64,000 bases of DNA from Eutrigla gurnardus (lineage: Eukaryota > Chordata > Actinopteri > Perciformes > Triglidae), in assembly GCA_963514095.1 (NCBI GenBank), contig OY741280.1:14020297-14084296 (forward strand). Direction: 5' to 3'. The number at the start of each line of letters is the position of its first letter. Within the stretch, counting starts at the first letter, position 1. The notes below the pieces were generated by a model. It was not told the DNA's origin and ran no database searches. It worked only from the letters and a program-made list of their open reading frames with translations. The position numbers and the translations under genes were made by a program. Positions 1 to 14,025 of this stretch are shown piece by piece.

Positions 1-3000
1 ATAAATAATGACCTCCAATAATTGTAATTTATGGAGGTGAAATCATCTCTGTAAATTGAGACTCAAATGGGAAGCGTGCACATTTCTGATGTAACACAAA
101 ACGTCCTCCTGCCCGAGACTATATAATGGGATAAAACAGGAAAAGAAAGAAAAGAACAAAGAAAGAAATCAGCCTGTTTTTAAATGTTTGACTCTCCCTC
201 AGTGTCACGCTGAGGTAAAGTCTAGAAGAGTATACATCCTTTGAGATCACTGGCACACAACTGGCTCAGAAGTGGAATCGCTGTAATCGCCACCCTCATA
301 AAACATGCATAAAAGAGTATTTAAGAGTCAACCTACGTCAGTATCATAAAGAGATGCACTGAGACATATGACCGAGGCCAAGTGAGTGCACTACATCTAT
401 AACCAAGAGGAGGATGAGGCACCATCTGCAACAAGAATGACTGTATAGTCAAAATATGATGGAAAAAAATATCTACACGTGGTTAAATTATGTCACAGCT
501 TTATGCCTACCATCTACAATGGGAAGACTCTTAGTCTGTGTCATAATATTGCAAGCTACACAACAAGTCTTTGTAAAAAAATATGTTGGAAACAGGCAGC
601 ATCACATGTGATTTTCAACTAGAGCTAGCAAGAAAGAAATATGAATCATTGAATTGTATGCAATGTCCCTTTAAAACTGCACACAATAAATGGTCAATCG
701 TCTACCATGCTCGACACAAATAATACTCCATATAGAGTCAGCTCCTATTTAAAACAACTTCATACACTCCAAATAACACAACAGCAATGGGCCGCCAGTC
801 GGAATCGAACCTGCGCCGCTGCCAAGGACTCAGCCGTGCACACTCAACTGGGTGAGCTAGAATTCGCTCCAGCATTTAATCATTTTGATGCATAATTCAT
901 AATAATGTGTTGACCTTAAAAATTCAACAGCCCGACAAATGATTTTTCAAAAAACAAAAAAAAAAACAACAAACAAGAATCTACTGTGACACTGCATGGG
1001 AAGAATCATCCATGTGGCTGTTACGCTGCATCTCATTCAACATGGCAAATGGCTTCTTCTCCATTCTTATACAATATAAACATAGTGGTGCTTACAAGCA
1101 ACACTGAGTTATGAATGTTGGCATTACAGGTTTCATTTCCAAATGACAAGTATTCAGTTTTAACACTGTGTGAGGTCCTCCATTTTGATCCTGGGGCTAT
1201 ATACTGTACAGTGGCCACGCCTCTCAAAGACACAAGCTGGTACAGATGACACTCCATTTTGAAATCACAACACATTACTCCACTTAAGTCCAATCTAATT
1301 GCTCAGACATCTAAATGAGATTCAAACGAATGCAGACAGATTAAAGAGGACGCTAATCACATGATGAGGGGTTGGTCCTCTCCATCCATGTTACAGTTCT
1401 CTCGCTGCATGGGAACCATGCTACACAACTGCATCATGGGAACCTGACAGTAGCCTCCCCTACCAGCTGTGATCTACTACACAATGCCCAGGGCAACGTA
1501 AATGTTAATTGGGCTTCTAATATGCAATTTTGCTGGCCACAATCTGTAAATATCACTTAACATCATTGGAATAAACCGAGCAGACGTCCAAACCTCTCTG
1601 CCTCAGTTTTCCTCCATACTGTTTCCTGTGGTCATAGGCTATGTGAAATAAATGAATAACAATTAAAAACAGCCACTTTGTTCCCTGTTAATGTGAAATA
1701 AATTGAATGGCGTTACTCATGTTGTAAGCCTTCTAGTATACCTCGAGATTTAAATGAATGAAGAGCTGAAATCGATGAGGTTCTTACTCCAACAAAATGC
1801 ATTAAAATGTATGAAGTTGTTTCACACATATTGTGAGAGAGATTAAAAAAAAATACTTATAATCGTACCACACGTGCACATTTTTTATGCACAAGTGCAG
1901 GGGATTGAGTGGATCCTCGATCACATTAATGTTGGGAAAAGGCACAACTTCTTACATGCATTAATGGCACAGTCAATAATCATTATTTATTAGCTTAAAA
2001 GGGAAATGTGTGCACACAAAAACTGGTCGTCGAGTAATTGTGCAAAGTTAAGCTCACTGGAGCCTTGGAATATATGCAGATAGACATGCATTATTTTGAC
2101 AGTAATGCACTAAAATGGCCTATCAACAGAAACAACTGTTCATCTCCCTCAGACAACCTATGTTGCTTATTGCTGTACATTAAGACCTTAAAACGCCGCC
2201 CAAACCCCATTAATACATCTCATTGCATAAAATTTCCATTTGATTTGTACTCAGAATATTAGATGACCAGTAGAGCACCAGAAAACCCTCATTATTTCAT
2301 ATTCAATCAATCACTCATCGGCGAGTGCCTGTATTATGCCAGTTTTGGCAGTGTGTGGTTTCATCTTGATTATGGAGATTGGCATTAAAATCAGAAGAAC
2401 AATACGGCCTCCTCTCGCATGGCCGTTCTTGAACATGACACAATTTCATTACTATTGACAAGCTGCATTATAATGTACTTATGTGTCATCCTCGTCTTCA
2501 TCGGGTTAGACTCAAACGCTTGAAGCATTTGTGAGCCCTGCAAAAAAACTCACCTTATTTTGAACACTATCTTCAGTCTCTTAACTACAATTATACGGTA
2601 TATTTGCAAATTGAAACATAGCTGAATGCATTAAGCATTAGCCTACATTCATTTTAATATCCTTGAAGATGAAGGATTGAGGAATGTTAGAATCGTTTAC
2701 AGCACATTTACAGAAAAGTAGGAATGTGAATCCTCTCTGGGTCCTGGTTGGTCCGCTACTTTAATGTCTTCTGTGGCGAACACCAATATTCTTTTGCTTG
2801 GTTTGCTGAATAATGTATGGTAATGCGCTACAAGCTATATACTATAGCACACCAAACACAGGCCAGGGTGTTAATGACTTAAAGTTGGGATGTGGGAGGA
2901 GATATAAAAGGTAAAAGTCCCATTCATTTACAAGATTAGGTGACTTACATGAAATTCTCCTCATGTCTGAGTGATGATATTAACAATTCTGGTAAATCAG

Positions 3001-3280
3001 AATGAGGAAAAATCCTCCTACTTCACAATCCAAAAAAAACATGAACGTGAACGTAAAATCTGAGTCTTGAAAGATCACATCATAACATCGACCAAGTCAC
3101 TGCTGGATTCCACAAACAGCTGGATTCGCACCAGGACATCAATTTGAACGGAGCGAGCAGCGAACTTGCACAAATAGAATGCGACAATGAAAGTTATTCT
3201 AGCAAACAATGTCATGGGCACATTATGTGTTCACTCGCGTTTCCGGGACAACACTTACATCACCACGGCATATAGTGCTG
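1..3280. other. gene-free AT-rich stretch
   Basis: AT-rich DNA with only short open frames, none with plausible splice-bounded conserved coding sequence. Apart from the tRNA-like relic at 789 I see nothing that can be named. Confidence 0.6.
789..864 (-). mobile_element. tRNA-derived SINE head or tRNA pseudogene relic
   Basis: Read on the minus strand, this stretch has a good A box (TAGCTCACCCAGTTGAGTG) and an intact B box (GGTTCGATTCC) at internal RNA polymerase III promoter spacing. It ends in GGCGGCCC, as the tRNA-like heads of fish SINEs often do. No 3' CCA or clean acceptor stem was found, and neighbouring sequence does not continue as a recognisable SINE body, so it is probably a truncated SINE rather than a working tRNA gene. 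Confidence 0.6.
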
Positions 3281-3301
3281 CTGTCACACAACAGGAATCT
3301 T

Positions 3302-3330
3302 GGGGGGTGGGAGGAGGTGGGGGGGAAGGG
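3302..3330 (+). other. G-quadruplex-type motif
   Basis: Four or more G runs of at least three, with loops of 1, 7 and 2 bases (GGGGGGTGGG, then GGGGGGG and GGG), directly followed by a C-rich run that could pair back with it. Confidence 0.6.
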
Positions 3331-3535
3331 CCCCCCCTCCCCCGTCTTCGTGGCCACAAACTTTTTCAATTTCACTGTCAATTTCCTGGGTAATTACTGG
3401 TGCTTTTGATGGACTTTTTATGACACCAGCTCCCCTCCTGCGAGACGCAGTACGTGCTAAGCTGCAAGAGGATGGGGCAGCAGCTCCCACTTTTGACACC
3501 AATTCCCACCTCCCATAAGTGGACCTTGTCAACAC

Positions 3536-6500
3536 TGGTGACCCCTGTGGCGTTCTCTCAACAGAATGAGTCTGGCCAGTGAGGCCAGCTGTACTTTATC
3601 TGCACCACTAGGCTGAAGATGGGTCGACTGGACCATGACCCACCCTGTGTGTGAGAGTGTGTGTGTGCGTGCGGGCTAAGTTTGGGGAAAAGACAGCAGT
3701 AGATTTCTACATGTACTGAATATCTAAATGTCCTAAGCTGTCAGGCTGGTCAGTAAACACGTGCACTGATGATATCTATGATATAATAACAGATAAAAAG
3801 GAGCACTCAAACATCTATTTCCTCTTAATCTTTCCAGATCAGGCGTCTTGACAAATCAGCCAACAAGAAAAGGGCCAGTGTTCAGGGCTTATTGGTCGGC
3901 ACTGTCTGGATGGCACTCCGTCTAAAGAGATCAGAACACCAAGCACATCTCCCGCGAGATCGATGGGCCGACAAACAGATGAGCCCACAGGCCGGGGGTC
4001 ACAGATCATTAAAAGCCATCTATCAGCGGCTTTCAAGGCCTCTAATTCCCCCCAAATCGAATATTTCCATGTAAATATGTCAAAACAGGAATGAAATTAG
4101 CGTGGTAGTTTATTGACTGTGATAAAATCTGAAAAGCACCACTGCACATAATTACATACTTGTCAGAGCCATAAAAATTAGCTTTATTATCAATGGAATG
4201 GTTTTGTACAACTTCATTTGGGTCCGATGTCTTCCAGATGGGGCTGCTCTCTGCACTTGAGCAGTTTTTATGCAGCACACCCCCCCCCCCCCCCCACCCC
4301 CTCCAAACACACACACGCACCATCTTCTTTTTCATCCTTTTATTCCCATGCTGAGGGGAAGAAAAAAAAGGAGTGAAAGAGGAGCTGATATCTATGGCAG
4401 AGTTGAGGGCCACATCAGCTGTGTCAGATAGGGGAAGTCTTTTGATCTCATTAATGATACTGGCCTCTGTTGTGAACCTAATCGCACGCAAATCAAAAAG
4501 TTGGTGGTGTTAAAGATGCGGAGGGTAAAAGGGCAGCTATTTCATTCCCCTTTTGAAGAGATCTCAGCATATTCTCTCATTTGCTCGGCATTGTGCGACA
4601 TGTGAGTAACTGCGCTAGTGGTCTAAGTATCTCGGGCAGCTGCTATCTAGTGCGTTTCCCTACTCATCGGCCCCTCATACCCCCACCGCCGTCTCAGGGA
4701 AGCTGCCCTAGCGTGTCAGTTGGCTGCGCTAACAGTTTTAACCCCCATCTCTTATTCAGCTTTTCATTATTATTTGTTGCTATTGTTCCATCTATTCCTA
4801 ACTCCATTATCATATCAATTATCATCTCAGTCACACATCCTGATTTCCACTCATATCACATTTACCTCAAGTCGATAATGCATTCCCGTTGCTAAATTAT
4901 TTAGTTAACAACTTGGACTAGAAGGGGTTGATTCATATTTAAAACAGACACCTATTCTTAATGGCAGCTTCTGCTTAATCCTTTAGGAGGGCTGACTTGC
5001 CGTGATTCTGTCTCTCGCTCTCCCTTGGCATGCACATTCCTCTCCTCTCCTTTCAAGAAAACCCTCTACTTGAAACGCGGAGGATAAACTGATGATAGTC
5101 AGTGGCATGCACGCCTTGCAGTCAAGCTCAACTGATTTTTCAGCAACATTTAGACACAATAGGGGTGGAAACTTTGAAAAGTAAAGGTAGACTGTCAAAC
5201 CTGAACTGATATACTGTCACTGTACTGTGGGCCTCTAATATGAATGCTTATCCACTACAGCTCACATTAAAACACGCTCACACGCTTTAAAAAAGGCAAT
5301 ATTGCAACTAAAATGTAATGAATATTTGAACTGTGGAGTAAAACTCTCATATGTCTAATTAGGTTTAACCTTTTCACTGTATTAATTTGAATATGAGCTA
5401 ATCAATTGACCTTTTACACGATGAGGGGGCAATGGTCTTCCAGTTTTCAAAGTTTAAAAAGTTGTTGGCAATTCTGGGGACATTTTTTTTTCTCTTATAA
5501 ATCTGAGGCGGAACAGATGCCATACGGATTGATATCTTCCATCATGCTTTATCATCTATTCATTTTATATCACCTACTGTTCACAAAGTTCATTAGTTTT
5601 AAGATCAGCGAGTCACATCTTTATCATCATCATCACACTCCACACAGTTTGCTCTTTTGCCTGGCAATTAATTATGAGCAGATGTTTTCACATTTTTTTA
5701 GTTTCACAGCTGGCTTGGCAAGAACAGTTTTCTTCAATTTCCGTGCTTGAGATTAATAAAGCTGACTTTATCTTAGCATCTGAAATAAAGTCAATTATGA
5801 TGAATATTGTCCCCCAAGGCGGACGTTAAAAATACACTGAAGTCTGTCATTCTCTTGATGACATTGTATCTGCCATTGGTCTTTACTGCATTGAGCCAAC
5901 AACATACTTTCTACAGGCACAGAATTAATGGCAGAAATAGAGTCTTCTCTGGAGCGTACTAATTGAATTAACAAAAAGAAAAACCTCACCCTGTTTTGGA
6001 ATTATTTACATAGGAAATGCTGGATCCCCAGGTTAGTAGGAGACTGTAACATTGTGGCATGTGAGGTAGCCTAGGTTTAAATGTTTGGGAGATTACTGCC
6101 TCTCACCCTCCAGGAAAGCTCCTTTTAGAAACGGTGGCTTCACACAAAGAGTTGATTTGATGGAGGGATCTCATTACCCCGGACAAAGCATGCAAACAAC
6201 AGCAACCCAGAGATAGTGATTATACGACATTAATGCGCCTCCCATGTTGCCTATCCCGGGCATTCAAAAAGCTCTTCAATAGCTTAACCCATTCCTAATG
6301 AATGTATTAATGATGTTTCTACTCTTGAGAGTCACTTTCCAGGTTGTTTGCGGGCACCAGAGTCTTTTAAAATGAGCTCTCCTTTCTAACATACTTTCCC
6401 TTAATGCTTCCCCAGTGTGCTGTGTTACCGTCTTTAAAAACCTCGCAAATTGCTACGAGAAGTTCCACACAAAGTACGACATTTTGGGGTTAGGTTTTAA

Positions 6501-8077
6501 ATCAAAGTCGAATTGCTAATACATGCTGCTGGAGCTTTATGATTCACCTGTTTAAAACGTGGTTATCAAATAACTAAAAAAGACATGTGACATGCATTAT
6601 TCGTCTGTACGGCACAATGAGATAATTAATATGGAAGAAACAAGAAAGAATAATATATAACTCACTTAAAAATGAACATAAGATGTTAAAAGTAGCTGCT
6701 CATCCTGCTCGCTAAACATAACACACACGGAAAGGTTGTCATATGTGGAAACAGTTATCATCAGAATACAGAATTCTTTGGCGTATGACGCTTGCAGTTA
6801 CATCATTATTCATCCCCGGCAGGATTTAAACACCTTGATCACTGACCAGGATGCCTGTGAGACTGATTTGCATTCCCATTGGGAAAACAGACTATATTAA
6901 ATTCACAACAAACTGTTTAAACCTGAGCCAAAGAACTAGTCTCTCTCTCTCCCCGATTGGAGAAATGTATGACATCCCATAGTGCATGTAGCCTATGTTG
7001 GTGATAACAGGCATACTGCTGATGCTACAATAAAGCACAGTATTCATGTCACTCTTCTGGGAATAACGGTGCCAAACTAACCTGCTAACAAACCCTTCCT
7101 CTCCCCTCAAGGAAGCAATGACACCACTGTCTAACTACAGCACTGACAAGGATATTTGTCTGTACTTTAACGCGTGCGAGCAGTAAGTCACAGGAAGCTA
7201 ACATGTCTCAGACATTTGTCACAGTGCAGGAGGAATTACGATCGTTTGATTTGACTTATGTTCATGTTTGAAAGCCTTCTTGCATTCGCTTGTCCTTTAC
7301 ATCGCCTGCTGGAAGCTGAGACAAACATCTACACATGGCGCTATATTTCTTAAGTCACCCTCTATTTCAGATGACCATTTTCCCCAAGATCCTTCTTCTG
7401 CCACTTGTCTAATTACCATAAAAGTCTTTTTTCAAACACCTCCTCCATCTTTCCCGAAGGAGACCACATGCAACTATAATTGCCTCCCTCATTAGTTATG
7501 TTTTCACAAGACGGGATAGAGGGCAATTAATTTTATCACTTAATTTTGTCACCGATATATATCCACTGCCTTAGTATTGATGTGTCCGCCGCGGCCAGGC
7601 CCATTTTTCAGGAAAATTAATTGACGAAGCCGTAAAATTTATCAACATATCACCAGATTAGGCGACAAATTGATGCAATGAGGGAATCAATTGTGTTTCT
7701 GTCAACGGGGTGCAACAGAGCAACACAGAGCAGAGCCGGACAAGCTAGACCACTGTGAGAGTGACTTCTGTGGCAGGTGCTGTGATTCATGGTCCTATTT
7801 AGACAGGGGACATAAATCAGAATGAGTTACATGTGTGGTGTTGCCTCCCCTTGAGAGAAACACAACTGCCTGCATAGAGCACCATGCATGTACACACAAA
7901 AGCGTGAACAAAGACATCCACAAAAAACACACAAAAAAAAACAAATAAGGCAAAAATAATATTGACTAGACAACTGAAGCAAAACCAAGAAATACAGAGG
8001 AATGAAAGATGCATAGTTCTTTGTAGAAAGATAGAAATAAAGACTGCTATTTTTTGAAAATAGGTGCATTACAGATT
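3536..8077. other. gene-free stretch
   Basis: No coding exon, RNA gene or clear transposon found. It holds a poly-C tract (4280) and a block at 7520-7690 with paired homeodomain-type sites, possibly a conserved non-coding element. Confidence 0.6.
4280..4295. repeat. poly-C tract
   Basis: Sixteen consecutive C, followed by ACCCCCTCC and a short CA run. Confidence 0.95.
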
Positions 8078-8155
8078 AGGGCTGCAATTTATGATTAATT
8101 TTTTTAGTGATTAATGGAATCATTATTTTCTTGATTAATAGTTTGCTCGTTTACA
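8078..8155. mobile_element. terminal fragment of the AGGGCTG hAT-like family
   Basis: AGGGCTGCAATTTATGATTA is followed by GATTAATGGAATCATTATTT and TTGATTAATAGTTTGCTC, a diverged match to the subterminal part of the family seen at 39857. Only one end is recognisable, so the copy is truncated. Confidence 0.5.
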
Positions 8156-9432
8156 AAACTCAAACATATTTAGTCTTCCATCACAAAAGAAAGCAGAGAG
8201 AGGAGAACATGCTCACTTATAGAAACTGGAAAGGAAACTATTCTCTTGTTGCTACGGACGACAACAACGTCAATGAGCTGGACTGTAGGTGAGGGGACTG
8301 AAGGTTATAAAACCTGAGGAGCATTAAGCTCCTAAGAACAGCAGCTGAACCGGTTTGGTTTATTGTGTCTTCCACATGAAACCCATTCCGAGCAGCTTTA
8401 ACAGCAACATGTCTGCTTTGTGACCCTGTCATCACATGCCTGCTGAACACACCAGCATCCTACTCCAACACATGACCCTGGTTGTCTGCATTACATCTGC
8501 TCAGCATAGACGAAACAGTTTGCGTGACAGTCGGTCTATCAAGAGCATTCAGCTGACCCCGCGTGCCATACTCCAATGCATGGTGAGAACAAATTGAGGA
8601 CAAAATGGCCAAAGCGCATCACCTACTCAAGAGGGCACACGTTTTATCCTCAGCAGAGGTGAGACGCACACCATAGGAGAGAGGGGAGGAGGGCAGAAAA
8701 CAGTATAACACAGCGTCTAGAAAGCAAGCAGGAGAATTGCTTGGGCGCCGGGACTGTCATGTCTGTATAAACAGGCATTGATTTTCCTGTCCAGCGCTGG
8801 CACCTCAGCCATTTATTCTCAGCTTTGTGGTTGGGGCCCAGCGGGGCTGGAGAAATTCTGTTACAGTCCAGTCGGGCCCTTGAGGCCTGTGTGTGAGAAT
8901 AGATTTCACCTGTAAACGAGGAGAGGGACTGGAGCCACTTAACAAGGGCAGGCCGTGTCACCAGAGGGCAGGACGGGTGAAGTCACACTGGATGGATAAT
9001 GACACATACTGTGGAAAGAGAGTTAGAATGAGAGACACAGAAAGAAGGAATAAGAGAAAAAGGAGGAAATGATTGATACTGTGGAAGAAGGAGAGATAGT
9101 GAGAGAAAGGTTTGTGTCCATGAAGAAACAACAAGCAGGAAATAAATACAAAACCACAATAAAGAAAAGAAAAGACAAGAAAGAAAAGGAACATGTATGA
9201 GCTAAGATAACACTAAACTAAACGATGTCCATCCACACCAATGAAAATTGAGACATTGAGAAAATATCAAACAGAACTAGTCTGCAACTTCTTTGACATG
9301 AGAACACATTTTTCTGACAGAGCGCATGAACGGGGTGTAAAATCAAACCTTTCCCTGAATGTCATTCAACAAATAAAAGAACTTCAAAGTAACTGCGGGC
9401 ATCACAAGGCCACTCAAATCTATGTTTCTAGA

Positions 9433-9439
<7 letters not shown>

Positions 9440-9474
<35 letters not shown>
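9440..9474. repeat. (TA)n microsatellite
   Basis: Uninterrupted TA run flanked on both sides by the direct repeat TCTAGATATA. Confidence 0.95.
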
Positions 9475-9476
<2 letters not shown>

Positions 9477-10620
9477 CTAGATATAGTCTGTAGTGTTTAA
9501 CAGCCTAAGTGTTTCGCATTATCCCACTGTGAGTTGAGAGATCTCCATCTGTACCCCAGCAGCTTCCTGTTAGTTCATCAATCATATTTACTTCGGTGGC
9601 TGAAGTAAAATCTGTGTGAAACAAAGCTTTACATGCTTTCTGTGAAGCAGCAAAGACAAACTCTATAACATTTTTAACTCACGATGGACCATTAAAAAGC
9701 ATTATACTCGATGCAGAAGAAGCAGAGATATATTATTTTTATTCTACACATTCTTTTTCCTTATAAAAACATGGTGCCTACATTACCCACAATGCTACTT
9801 GACCACCGACAATTTGGTTGGAGATTAGTAGCCTCGGGCTGCTAGATTCAAGAAGAGATGAGGAGCAGCGTTTCAAAGTATGCATTGGTCCCACTATATA
9901 TACAGATATAGATAGACTTCGTAATATCAGAATCGTAAATTCCCATTTCGGTCGGGCTCTAATCCCTTCCACAGATTTAGACTCCCTGGCTTCTTTTCGT
10001 TTTCAAATTTGTAGTTTCCCCCAACCAACTCTGACTTAAATGTCATCACAAGGCAATTTATCAAACGTTGCGGAGCCCCCCTTTGGAGCCGCAAGATGCT
10101 TTATGCAACTTCTCACATATGCAAGTACTCCGCAAGACCTATAAACAGACTTTGATCAGTGGAGTTCCCCTTTAATATTTCCCTCTGCATTGTTCTTAGA
10201 ACTACCCATGATAAAAGCTCACGCCGACAACATTTGATGAACATTAAAACCGTTGCATGCAATGAAGTCATTGTTATGGAGGCAGGTAGGTCGTATAACA
10301 TGTTGAGAGGGTGATTAGACAAAGACAAGCCACTATGGGCACAACAATATAAAAAAAAGGTCACAAGGGCTATCTGGAAGTGTGTGACATTGATGCCTTC
10401 CTAGATAGGTCCAGCATTTTTATCCACTGACAGCATATTTTAGGAACTGACTCCACAGAATACCCAAGTATTAAATACCAAGCATCTACATTCACAAATA
10501 AAAGTTGAACCAACATACAGTTCAGGGTAACATGCACACTTTGTTTTCTTAGATGCTCAGAGAGGCCACATGATTTGAGACACCTTTTGGCAACATACGC
10601 AGCATTGGGCATATAAATGC

Positions 10621-10622
<2 letters not shown>

Positions 10623-10654
<32 letters not shown>
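10623..10654. repeat. (TA)n microsatellite
   Basis: Uninterrupted run of about 16 TA units. Confidence 0.95.
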
Positions 10655-10657
<3 letters not shown>

Positions 10658-11424
10658 ATATATCGTATGTCTTGTTTGATAGAGCATCTGTAATACTCTT
10701 GGCCTCTGACTCATTAAATACAGCAGTTTGTTTTCATTTAGGATTTAAGCTTGTTAAGATGATATTGACGAGAGTGAATCGATTTGTTGCAACTCTCCTT
10801 TCAGCCTCGTCCCATTGATTAACTTGTTTTGATGTTGGACAGCATTGTACGCAGGAGTATCTCCGGTCTACACTGCTATTCAGCTTCATTCAAGTTAAGT
10901 ACGTAAAATGAAGGAAGTCTACTGGAACAAACATCATGAAAGGCTACAGGAAAAAAATATTTATTGAAGTAGTTTTCTCCCATTCTGACAATGACATATC
11001 TAATATATATAATAAACATCTGTTTGTCACAAAATGTTACAGAAGCTATGGCACAAGTTAAATATTCAAAATCATAAGGAGTGGAAATATTAACAGGAAA
11101 TATTTAAGATGACTCACGCATCATGTTGTACTCCCTTCCTCAAACTGAAGCCTAGCATCTGAGTTATATTTGGTAACTTACCTTCACTAGAATTTAAAGA
11201 AAGTTCTGAAGGTTTGAACAAAGCTTGGCTGAGTTTCCAGCTGATACACCCATCGGTAAAGTTTAAGAGCTAAAAAAAAGAAAAAAGATTCTAAAAGTTA
11301 ATATCTAAAAGACTCCTTTCACTTTTTATAAGGGAAATGTTAGAAACACTTCACAGAAACAGCTAGCTTCAACATCAGGGGAAGCTGTAATTGAGAGGAA
11401 TTAAAGACAAACAGTGAGGTTCAA

Positions 11425-11597
<173 letters not shown>

Positions 11598-13920
11598 TGA
11601 GCTGCTCTGTGAAGTTTCAGCAGAGAGTGACAGTAATGATAGTGTGTGAAGGTTAACTCCTGGAGAAACCGGAGCACTCCTGCTCAATGGGAAGGAGAGG
11701 GGCAGGTTTGAAAAGTACTTATTAGTCAAACTGGGTAACAACGGCGCCGCCTGCAATGTATAATCAAATCACTCTATATACCTAGTTGCAATACAGCTTC
11801 TGAGAAGCAAGCAGCCCTGCAACCTTGACAGGAGGGTTATTTTACTGATACTTTGCCTGCCTATTGTCTTCCACACTTATTAGAAATGGCGGCGTCAACA
11901 AATGGAAATAAATACAATGAAGGGTGAATGGGGAGGGGAGGGTGGGGCGATTTTTGGGAGGTGGGAGGGATGGCGAGAAAGCTTTTAAGAACATGCACAT
12001 CTTTTGTTTTCCCCTCTTTGCCCTCAAGTTAACCATCCAGTTGTTTGTGGAGTACATAGAGTGCCATGCAATTTTAATGACCCCCAGCATGCACAGATTT
12101 CCTGATTCACTTCTCGTCAGCTCAGGCAGGATTTTTTTTTTTAGCACCAAACACTCCTACTTGTGTCGCCTGTGATCAATACGTGGTGTCTTGGAATAAG
12201 GCATCGGGCTTTGATATGATTTTACGAGATCAGATAGCTCCCTTTGATCCCCCGCCGTGATTCGTCTGATCTCCAATATCCGACAGGCTCCAGTGTTCAT
12301 ATGCATATTATGTCGAGGAACAGGAAGGAAAAAAAATATGCGAGAGGGAAAACAACATTGTCCCTGTTCGAGGAAGTGTTTGTTAATGAGAGTTAATATA
12401 AAAACCTGCAGTTCTTATTGTTGTTGTTCGTGGCGGCGGTGTTTTGTTTTAGCTGGCACTGCTGCTTGTGAGAAGTGCACATCAAGCAAATTAAGACTTT
12501 CAGCTTTGTCCTTAATTGCACATATGAGAAAAGCGGTGGCTTAGGGAATGTTATATGTAAATAAGGTCTCATTTTGTTTTGTTTGCTGCTGGTGTTTTAT
12601 CATGAAAAACAGGTACTCCCCTTGTTTAATAACAATGAGTATGAGAGGAATAGTAATTTTCACATTTAAACTGTACCAACATCCATTCATAACATTTAAA
12701 ATATATAAACCAAAGATCAATGACTAAATTCAACAAACAGCAGTGTTCATGTTTTGTACGGCTCCTGCCGATGTGTCCAGGAAACACAGGGAGTTTTTCT
12801 CTAAATGGAGAACGGACCCGTCTACATCGTCTGACACCCAAAGGGAATGTGTGTCCAGCTACAACTTTATAAGAAAATTATTTATCACAGCAGAGAGGAA
12901 CTTGCAATTAAAACCACTTGAAACACTCATCAATCAATACTGAATACATAATAAATCTAATACTAATAAATATCTCAGTTCATGTTTTTGAAAGTAACTA
13001 GCATTAATTGCATTTTTTTTTTAAATAATAACTTCCTGGATCAGATAGAGTCAAGTACAGAAAAATAATCACAAGTTTGGGCTTTTATACTGAATCTACC
13101 ATCAAACCAGTGTCATGTCAGCAGACTGATTCAAGATGAAGTTATAAAGTAGGGATGAAGACTCTTTGTCTGGCGCGTGTGTCCAGAACAGAAGCCGGAT
13201 GTTTTGGATCTTATTTGGGTCCAGCTCTTTAGAAAGATGTGGATTACAGTGAAAAGAGCCCTGCAGCTGTGAAGTGATCATGTGTCTCTCTTCCTGTGTG
13301 GCGATACTAAATACTGTGCAGGATGACTAGAAAGAATGGAGAAATGTTTCTGTTCATCACCGCTATTGCTTTCTTGTAACGTATCATTGCGGCGCTAGCT
13401 AGCTAGCTTTAGCTAGTGAAGTAAAAAATATTCAGCATCATCAACTACACTCTTTTACTTCATCTATAGAGTTATTTGAATGAAAACATACATTTCAAAT
13501 GATAGGAAATCAAATATTGTATTTTAATTTTTTTGTTAAAAAAACTTGGTATTAGTAGTTTTAATTCTGTATTATAAGATCCTGCGAGTTAGTGTTAAAC
13601 AGGTCATAATTCCCTGTCAAATATGTATCCTAAAAAAAACTCATCTATTTCAAACAACAGTATCTAATCAAATTTCTCACATTAACTAGTTTGCAAGATT
13701 ACATTTGAACACATCATTACAACACTCATTTTACCGAGTGGAGCATGAATGCAGCTCTTCTCCTGACGATTTCAAAACATTTTTGTTCACAATATAGCAT
13801 TATCAGGGATTGGTGACTAGAAAGCAATAATGCCAATCTACAGATGACATATTTTTACTTACAGCTGATGGTGGTCATTTTCTTTATCCAACATTTTGAC
13901 AGCTCTTCTTCTCAACGCTT

Positions 13921-14025
13921 CAGACACACACACGTTACATGACACACACACACACACACACACACACGTTACATGACACACACACGTTACATGACACGCA
14001 AAAGGAGATATCCCCACACACACAC
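13921..14025. repeat. CA-rich array with interspersed CACGTTACATGACA units
   Basis: Three copies of CACGTTACATGACA (13931, 13966 and 13983) are embedded in CA runs. The higher-order unit suggests slippage or unequal exchange of a CA tract carrying a point-mutated insert. Confidence 0.85.

Noticed and set aside
789..864. A functional tRNA gene
   Set aside because: The A and B boxes are present, but no convincing acceptor-stem pairing or anticodon arm was found. A SINE or pseudogene origin fits better.
13921..14025. CRISPR-like array
   Set aside because: The repeats are CA runs with a short insert and the spacers are also CA. This is vertebrate microsatellite DNA.
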